From positions 186,001 through 250,000 of the forward strand of contig NZ_MSIF01000007.1 in NCBI RefSeq assembly GCF_001921215.1: DNA of 64,000 nt, read 5' to 3'. The translations under genes and the position numbers were made by a program. The notes beneath the pieces were generated by a model that was not told the origin of the DNA, ran no database searches, and was given only the letters and a program-made list of their open reading frames with translations. Source of the stretch: Actinophytocola xinjiangensis. GTDB lineage: Bacteria; Actinomycetota; Actinomycetes; Mycobacteriales; Pseudonocardiaceae. This document shows positions 58,732-64,000 of the stretch, piece by piece; positions within the stretch are counted from its first letter, which is position 1, and each line of letters starts with the position of its first letter.

Positions 58732-59252
58732 GGCGCGGTCACCGCCACCAGCCGGCCCACCCAGCCGGTGACCAGCACCAGCGCGCCGTACTCGCCGGCC
58801 GGCACGGTCAGTGGCAGCGTCACCGAGTCCTGGCCGGCGGCGATCTCCCCGGCCAGGACGTGGGTGTCCTGGGCACCGGCGACCAGCGCGAACACCGGGG
58901 TCGCCGGCCCGGCGGCCACCGGGACGGTGACGACGAGCCCGGTCGGGTCCAGCCGCACCCCCTCGGTCCAGTCGGCCAGGCGCACCAGCCCGGGTTTCGG
59001 GTCGGCGTCGGCGACCTGCTCGACGCCGAAGGCCAGTGGATCGGTGAACACCCTCGGCTCGTCGTCGGCCAGCAGCGGCGACAGCTCGCGGGCCGGCACC
59101 GCGACCGTGACCGGCCCACCGGCGGTGGGCACCCGCAGCGGCAGCGCGTCACCGACGAGTGCGGCGGCGTCGGCCGGGACCGCACCGCCGGTCGTGGCCA
59201 CCGCGCCGGCAACGTGCCCGGTGTCGGGCAGGAACACCACGTGCAGTGCCAT
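58728..59252 (-). CDS. Beta-rich protein of injection-system operon, unknown function
   Basis: Protein of 174 residues, almost all beta-strand pattern (GGPVTVAVPARELSPLLAD, GLVVTVPVAAGPATPVFALV, GALVLVTGWVGRLVAVTAP), no cysteines and no membrane helix. It overlaps both neighbours (TGATG at its start, GTGA at its stop), so it is made with them. I do not recognise a family; a small structural or baseplate component would suit size and position. GTG 59255 is an alternative start. Confidence 0.72.
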   Translation of the reverse strand: MALHVVFLPDTGHVAGAVATTGGAVPADAAALVGDALPLRVPTAGGPVTVAVPARELSPLLADDEPRVFTDPLAFGVEQVADADPKPGLVRLADWTEGVRLDPTGLVVTVPVAAGPATPVFALVAGAQDTHVLAGEIAAGQDSVTLPLTVPAGEYGALVLVTGWVGRLVAVTAP

Positions 59253-60379
59253 CACCGGTCACCGCCGACCGTCGCCAGGACCAGGAAGTCCGCCGCCCCT
59301 GGCCGGTCGGTCACCGCGCCGGGGTCGACCACCGGGTCGTAGGTCCTGATCCGGCAGCGCACCCGCCGCTCCGAGTCCACAGTGGACTCCACGGGGGTGA
59401 CCAGGACCGTGGCGGTGGCCGGCGGCGGCACGCGTGGGGTCAGGTACACGTGCAGCGCGACCCGGCCGTCGGCCACCTCCTCCGGCGTGACACCGGCCGG
59501 CAGCGGCAACAGCATCCCGTCGGTGGCGGTGCCCGACGCGGCCAGGACGCTGCCCGCCGAGATACGACCGGCGAAGCTGCCGGCGATCGTCAGGTTCCCG
59601 TTGGCGGCCACCGTCATCAGCGGGCTGACCGAACCGGTCGCCCGGTACAGGCCGAAGACCAGGTTCGGCGGGTCCTCACCGGACAGCACGATCGCCGGGG
59701 CGCCCTCCCGGGGAACCGGGTTCGACCGCAGCTCCAGGGTGCCCGACCGCGCGGACACGGTGTCCGCGCGCACCCCCGCGTAGCGCGGGGACACCCGCCG
59801 GGCGCTGGCGGCCACACCGGTGAAGTGCCCGTCGGTCCACCGGACGAAGCCCAGCAGGACCAGCCAGCGCACCGGCGGGTCGGCCGGCGGCGCGCCCACC
59901 GGCGGCGGCTGCTGGTCGGCGACCAGCAGCTCGTCACCGAGGCGGCCGAACAGCAGCTGGTAGGACTCGGTGACCCGCGACGGGCCGGCCGGGCCGGCGC
60001 AGGAGACCAGGCCGCTGGCCGGGGCCACCCGGTCGGCGGCGGCCAGGAACACCGGGTACGGCTCGGTAGTCGGCAGGTCGGCGCCGTTCACCGAGGCGAA
60101 GTCGCCCTCGGAGAGCACCACCGGCGACGGCACCACCAGCTCACGCCCGGTGCCGTCGACCGCCAGCCCCGCCGCGACGCTCACCTCGACGTAGCGGGCG
60201 CCGGTCGCCGCGTCGGTGCGGTTGTCGGTGACCAGCTCCAGCCCCTCGGCGATACCCCAGTCGTGCAGGTGGCGGGCGTGTCTGGCCGCCGCGCCCCGCG
60301 CGTGCTCGACGGTCGCCGCCAGGTCGGCCGCCGCCAGGACCTGGCCCTCCAGGAAGGTCGGGCGCACCGGGGCGGTCAT
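59252..60379 (-). CDS. F-x-x-G-Q module protein of injection-system operon
   Basis: Protein of 375 residues. The N-terminal 60 residues carry the shared module: RPTFLEGQVLAAADLAATVE then ARHLHDWGIAEGLEL, the same order (F-x-x-G-Q-x-L-x-x-x-D, then a G-x-x-x-G-L strand) found at the start of the next two proteins upstream. The rest is beta-rich, with a central AGLAVDGTGRELVVPSPVVL strand pair and a late VYLTPRVPPPATATVLV. No cysteine cluster, unlike the two relatives. ATG overlaps the upstream stop as ATGA. Probably a structural component, function unknown. Confidence 0.75.
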   Translation of the reverse strand: MTAPVRPTFLEGQVLAAADLAATVEHARGAAARHARHLHDWGIAEGLELVTDNRTDAATGARYVEVSVAAGLAVDGTGRELVVPSPVVLSEGDFASVNGADLPTTEPYPVFLAAADRVAPASGLVSCAGPAGPSRVTESYQLLFGRLGDELLVADQQPPPVGAPPADPPVRWLVLLGFVRWTDGHFTGVAASARRVSPRYAGVRADTVSARSGTLELRSNPVPREGAPAIVLSGEDPPNLVFGLYRATGSVSPLMTVAANGNLTIAGSFAGRISAGSVLAASGTATDGMLLPLPAGVTPEEVADGRVALHVYLTPRVPPPATATVLVTPVESTVDSERRVRCRIRTYDPVVDPGAVTDRPGAADFLVLATVGGDR

Positions 60380-62346
60380 GACGACTCACCCGAGCGCGGC
60401 CGGGGTTTCTGGGCGCGGGGCCGCCTGGCCGGCGGTGTGGGCGGCGCCTCGGCCGGCGCGCTCTCCAGGTCGGCCAGCCGGGAGCCGAGACGGTCGGGCA
60501 ACTCGGCGCGGACCTGGCCGACCTGCTCGGTCGCGGCCTCCAGCGCGGCACGCAGGACACCGACGGTCGCGGTCAGGTCGCTGACCTGGTCGCGCAGCAC
60601 GTTGAGCTCCCGCAGGCTGTCGGTCACGTCGCTGGGCACCGTGTACACCTGCTCGTGCAGCACCCTGGGCGGGGTCTCGCCCGGCGCCGGGGTCAGCAGC
60701 AGGCTCAGCAGCTGCTCCAGGTCGCCGGTGCGCGGCCACGGGGCCAGCAGGCCGGCCAGGTACGGGCGCGGCACCGGGCCCTGCGGCGGCGGCGCGGGCG
60801 GCTGGTACACCGGAACCGGTTGGCAGCACAGGCGTTCGGCCAGCTCCCGCAGCCGGTACAGCTTGGGCAGCCACTCGCCGTAGGCCGAGCCGCCGGGCAG
60901 CACCTGCTCCCGGGTCGCCGAGCAGACCCGCAGCACGTCGCAGCCGTCGAGCTCCAGGTGGGCGAGCAGCACGCCGTCACCGCAGGAGTCACCGCAGTCG
61001 ACACACGGCGGGTTGAGCGTCGAGCAGGCGGTGTCGGCGACGAACCGGTGCAGCGCGATCGTCAGGTCACGCGCGGCCTCGGCCAGGTGCGCCAGCTCGG
61101 CGGCGGTCAGCCGGCGGGTGCTGTCCGGCTCGGGCACCGGCAGCGGCTGTGGGAGGTCCGCCGCGCGCACCTGCGCCCGCAGCCGGCAGTCCGCCGCGCC
61201 CGGCGCGCGTTCCAGCCGGCCCAGCAGCCACTCCCGGATCTCGGCCAGGTCGGCGCGCAACACCACGGCCAGCACGTTGTCCAGCGGGGTGCCGTTGGCC
61301 AGCAGCCGCACCTCCAGCGGCGCCTGCGCGTCCGGCGGCTCCGGCACGACCCGCGCCACCGTTTCGGCGAGGACCGCCGCCGCCAGCCCCCGGTACACCG
61401 GGTCGGGCCACACCTGCTCCTGGTCGGCCGACGCGAGCCGGGCGCAGACGGCACCGAGCACCTGCCGGGCCTCGCCGACCCGGTCCAGCGCCGGGTACCT
61501 GGCACGCAGCTCACGCTGGGCGGCGTCGTCGTGGGTGTCGTAGCGGGCCAGCGACGCGGCCAGGGCACGCACGTGCTCGGTCAGCGCCCTGGCCTGCGGC
61601 GGCGCCGGCTGGCCGTCGCCGGGCTTGGCCAGCTCGGCGAGGCTGGTGGTGAACCGGACCTCGTCGGCGCCCTCGAACAGGACCGGGCGGGCCGGTGAGG
61701 CCAGCGTGGCGAACGCCGGGTCGAGGTAGTGGCCCAGGCGCCGGGCCAGCCGTTGGATCTGGTGGAACCGGTCCAGGTCGCCGATCCCGGCCAGCAGCCG
61801 GGTGCCCGGGTTGTAGCGGTGGTCGTCGTGCGAGGCGCAGCGGACGGCGAACCGCAGGCCCTCACGGACCCGCGACGGCACACAGCCCGGCGTCGGGCAG
61901 GGTTGTTCGGTGGCGTAGGGGGCGACCGGGTCGACCGGCTGCTCGTCGTAGTGGACGAACAGGCCGTAGCGGCGGTCGCCGTCCTCCTCGCAGCGGTCGC
62001 AGTCCACGCCAAGCGAGCTGACCCGCAGCTCCCGTACGAGCGCGCCGACGTCCACCTTCTCCTTGCAGGACACCACGATGTCGTTGCCGGCGCAGTCCAG
62101 GGCATGTCCCGGCCGGACCTCCACCGTGCCGCCGCCGCACGGGTCGCAGTCGACCTCCAGGCCGCAGACCACCCCGGGGCCCAGCACCGACCGGTTGTGC
62201 AGGCGCTGCTTGCCGGTGACGTAGTCGACCAGCAGCGTCAGGTCCTCCTCGGTCAGCAGCTGGCCCGGGAAGAACCTCGGTCTGGTGAACACGGCCGGTC
62301 GGTTCGACGTCCCGCCGCAGCCGCAGCCGCAGTCAGTTCCGGTCAT
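60376..62346 (-). CDS. Cysteine-rich F-x-x-G-Q module protein of injection-system operon
   Basis: Protein of 656 residues. The start has a cysteine tract (TDCGCGCGG), then the shared module RPRFFPGQLLTEEDLTLLVD and GPGVVCGLEVDCDPCGGG. Further cysteine pairs follow (CDRCEEDG, CPTPGC, CVDCGDSCGDG), 20 or so in all, suggesting metal sites or disulphide cross-links. The middle is helical; the C-terminus has a coiled-coil-like stretch (LRELNVLRDQVSDLTATVGV, then EQVGQVRAELPDRLGSRLAD) and a basic tail. ATG at 62346 overlaps the upstream stop as ATGA. No enzyme motif seen. Confidence 0.78.
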   Translation of the reverse strand: MTGTDCGCGCGGTSNRPAVFTRPRFFPGQLLTEEDLTLLVDYVTGKQRLHNRSVLGPGVVCGLEVDCDPCGGGTVEVRPGHALDCAGNDIVVSCKEKVDVGALVRELRVSSLGVDCDRCEEDGDRRYGLFVHYDEQPVDPVAPYATEQPCPTPGCVPSRVREGLRFAVRCASHDDHRYNPGTRLLAGIGDLDRFHQIQRLARRLGHYLDPAFATLASPARPVLFEGADEVRFTTSLAELAKPGDGQPAPPQARALTEHVRALAASLARYDTHDDAAQRELRARYPALDRVGEARQVLGAVCARLASADQEQVWPDPVYRGLAAAVLAETVARVVPEPPDAQAPLEVRLLANGTPLDNVLAVVLRADLAEIREWLLGRLERAPGAADCRLRAQVRAADLPQPLPVPEPDSTRRLTAAELAHLAEAARDLTIALHRFVADTACSTLNPPCVDCGDSCGDGVLLAHLELDGCDVLRVCSATREQVLPGGSAYGEWLPKLYRLRELAERLCCQPVPVYQPPAPPPQGPVPRPYLAGLLAPWPRTGDLEQLLSLLLTPAPGETPPRVLHEQVYTVPSDVTDSLRELNVLRDQVSDLTATVGVLRAALEAATEQVGQVRAELPDRLGSRLADLESAPAEAPPTPPARRPRAQKPRPRSGESS

Positions 62347-63500
62347 CGGCGCTCCTCGGTGATGAAGAACCAGCTCTCGAACACGTCGCCGCCGGCGCCG
62401 GTGCCCGACGTCCACGGGCCGACCCCCGACGGCGGGACCGCGCAGCCGGGGCGCGGGTGGGTCTGCCCGTCGGCCTCGGCACCGAGGTAGGGCACCTTGC
62501 CGCCGACGTTGGTGCCGTCGACCGGGCGGCAGCACCGGTCGAGCAGGAACGCGGCGCGGACGGTGACCAGGACCCGGTCGCCGTCCTGGAGGGTCTCGCG
62601 GGTGGTCTGGCGGTAGCGGAACTCGCGGGTGAACTCCTCACCGCCGGTGGGTTCGGCGAACGTCCCGCCCATGTACCAGGTGTTGGCGTTGCGGCCGGCG
62701 CCGCCCTCGATGACCTGGACCTCCACCACACCCGGGTCGAGGCAGTCGACGCGGATGTCGTCGGAGAACCGCACGACCAGCCCGCCGCCCTCTTTCTGCG
62801 TGCCGAGCAGCTCCTTGGCCTCGTCGACGGTGTAGGTGTGGCCGTGGATCCAGTTGACGCCGGTGATCACCGTCGGCACGTGGCGGCCGAAGGGCCGGCG
62901 CACGTTGTTGTGGATCTGGTGGGGGCGCACCGGTTCGGTGCGGCGCACGTCGTCGATCCTGGCCAGCCACAGCACGGTGTGCTCGCAGCGCGAGCAGCAG
63001 GTGTCGCAGCGTCGGTCCTCGGGCGGGCAGTGCTTGGTGACGCGGATGGTGTAGCCCTCGTCGGTCCAGCCGTGCTCGCAGTCACCGGTGTCGCCGCAGG
63101 CGCTGTTGTAGACGGTCCTGGTCGGCTCGACGGGGCGTTCGCAGTACTCGACGCCGATCCACACGGTGTCGGTGTCGCGTTCGTCCTCGGGCAGCGCCGC
63201 GAACAGGTCGATGACGCACCCGTCGCGGACGACGACCTCGTTGCCCTCGCAGTCCACCCCGAGACCGGGGGTGATCCGTACCTTCGCCTGGTGTTCCTTG
63301 GGGTCGGTGCTCGCGTCGTGGTGCCCGGCGGGCTCGACCAGCAGCCCGCACACCACGCCGTAGCCGAGCAGGCAGCGCAGGCGCAGCTTGAGCTTGTCCC
63401 GGAAGTACTCCTGTTCACGCTGGAAGTCCCGCGCGGTCAGCATCTGTCCGTGGAAGTACCGCAACCGCCGCAGCGGCGGGACGTCGAACTCGGTGGTCAT
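62343..63500 (-). CDS. Cysteine-rich F-x-x-G-Q module protein of injection-system operon
   Basis: Protein of 385 residues, related in its first 100 residues to the next two proteins: LRRLRYFHGQMLTARDFQRE, then LLGYGVVCGLLVEPAG and TPGLGVDCEGNEVVVRDGCV. A cysteine knot of zinc-ribbon look follows (HCPPEDRRC, CDTCCSRCEH), then a beta-rich half ending GTGAGGDVFESWFFITEERR. ATG at 63500; stop overlaps the next start as ATGA. Its place beside a tail-like gene suggests a baseplate or spike component; enzymatic function is not indicated. Confidence 0.78.
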   Translation of the reverse strand: MTTEFDVPPLRRLRYFHGQMLTARDFQREQEYFRDKLKLRLRCLLGYGVVCGLLVEPAGHHDASTDPKEHQAKVRITPGLGVDCEGNEVVVRDGCVIDLFAALPEDERDTDTVWIGVEYCERPVEPTRTVYNSACGDTGDCEHGWTDEGYTIRVTKHCPPEDRRCDTCCSRCEHTVLWLARIDDVRRTEPVRPHQIHNNVRRPFGRHVPTVITGVNWIHGHTYTVDEAKELLGTQKEGGGLVVRFSDDIRVDCLDPGVVEVQVIEGGAGRNANTWYMGGTFAEPTGGEEFTREFRYRQTTRETLQDGDRVLVTVRAAFLLDRCCRPVDGTNVGGKVPYLGAEADGQTHPRPGCAVPPSGVGPWTSGTGAGGDVFESWFFITEERR

Positions 63501-63512
63501 GCCCCAGTCCTC

Positions 63513-64000
63513 TCAAGACACTCGTGTGTGGATCCCGACCGCGCTGACGACGCCGACCTCCAGGCCGTGGCGCGCGCCGCGCGGTCCCGGTCGCAGAACC
63601 CCGTCGTGGTTGAGCCGCAACGGGTGTGGCCCGCCGAGCACCGGCGGTGGCAGCGGGACGAACGCGGTGTCCACCCCGACCGCCGAGCGGGTGCCGACCA
63701 CGAACCCCGCGCCGCCGGTGTGCACGGTCGCCTCGGTGTGCGCCGGTGCCTGCCTGGTCACCAGGCGCCGTACGGCCCGCTCGTCGGCCGGGCCGGGCAG
63801 CCGCACGCGGAAGCGGTGGGCGTGCGCGGTGAGCGGGTCGGTGTCCGGGTCGCCGTAGGCGCGCAGCGGGGCCGCGCCCAGCGCCGAGCCGTCCAGGCGG
63901 AACCGGGTGGTGGTCCGGCCGAACAGGCGCACCGAGCCGAGGCCCGGGGCTGGGCCGGGCGCCGACACGGTGGCCCAGGCGCGTTCGTCGGCCAGTTCGT
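63513..64000 (-). CDS. Probable tail/baseplate protein of injection system, 5' end outside window
   Basis: C-terminal part only (about 162 residues); the frame is open through the right edge (ELADERAWATVSAPG continues upstream), so the true start lies beyond 64000. The visible end is beta-rich (LFGRTTTRFRLDGSALG, VGTRSAVGVDTAFVPLPPP, EVGVVSAVGIHTRVS). The repeated VG-x-x-T/D ending resembles C-termini of tail-protein-I type components, but the match is weak. It lies 12 bases upstream of the next gene in the same operon. Confidence 0.6.
   Translation of the reverse strand, partial: ELADERAWATVSAPGPAPGLGSVRLFGRTTTRFRLDGSALGAAPLRAYGDPDTDPLTAHAHRFRVRLPGPADERAVRRLVTRQAPAHTEATVHTGGAGFVVGTRSAVGVDTAFVPLPPPVLGGPHPLRLNHDGVLRPGPRGARHGLEVGVVSAVGIHTRVS

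Overview
The window is GC-rich DNA from an actinomycete. Supporting signs are the heavy GTG start use, dense ATGA/GTGA overlaps, a mycothiol-type maleylpyruvate-isomerase-family enzyme, a class E/F-type sortase and a streptomycete-style contractile injection locus. A filamentous actinomycete such as one of the Pseudonocardiaceae fits, but no marker gene settles the genus.

Region 1 (1-28547, all minus strand) is most of a natural-product operon. Nine genes lie head to tail, nearly all overlapping by 4-8 bases, transcribed from about 28547 toward and past the left edge. First comes a hydroxy/methoxymalonyl-ACP cassette (FkbK-, FkbH-, FkbJ- and FkbI-like). Then comes a 3294-residue hybrid protein (AT-ACP-KS-AT-ACP-aminotransferase-C-A-T plus half a condensation domain), a free-standing acyltransferase, two AT-less KS-DH-KR-ACP modules and an AT-less KS-carrier-C-A protein cut by the window edge. 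Inferred logic: a loaded starter is extended and aminated at the beta carbon, joined to an amino acid (glycine by my manual specificity reading), extended twice to a diene by modules fed in trans, extended once more without reduction, and passed to a further amino acid.

Region 2 (28548-42375) is mixed housekeeping and accessory DNA. It holds a 725-base non-coding stretch upstream of the operon, a surface protein with its own sortase, a proline/glycine-rich membrane protein, a DUF4097 protein, a DUF6338 membrane protein with a 47-residue partner, a membrane-anchored TPR-CHAT protease-like protein with a membrane partner, an arsenite-type transporter operon with a MerR regulator (the transporter seems to start at CTG), a second MerR regulator divergent from a mycothiol-dependent enzyme, a universal stress protein and a small frameshifted gene.

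Region 3 (42376-51526) holds an alpha/beta hydrolase behind a CsoR-type palindrome, then a stripped complex I operon (nuoA, a cysteine-poor NuoB/NuoD-like protein, nuoH, J, K, L, M, N) with no ferredoxin-type or flavin subunits, followed by a convergent DUF488 gene.

Region 4 (51591-64000) holds a DUF2235 hydrolase, a peptidoglycan amidase, a methyltransferase, and then a long minus-strand operon. I read this operon as the distal part of an extracellular contractile injection system: an AAA+ ATPase, a tape-measure-like protein, and three proteins sharing an N-terminal F-x-x-G-Q-x-L module. It runs off the right edge.
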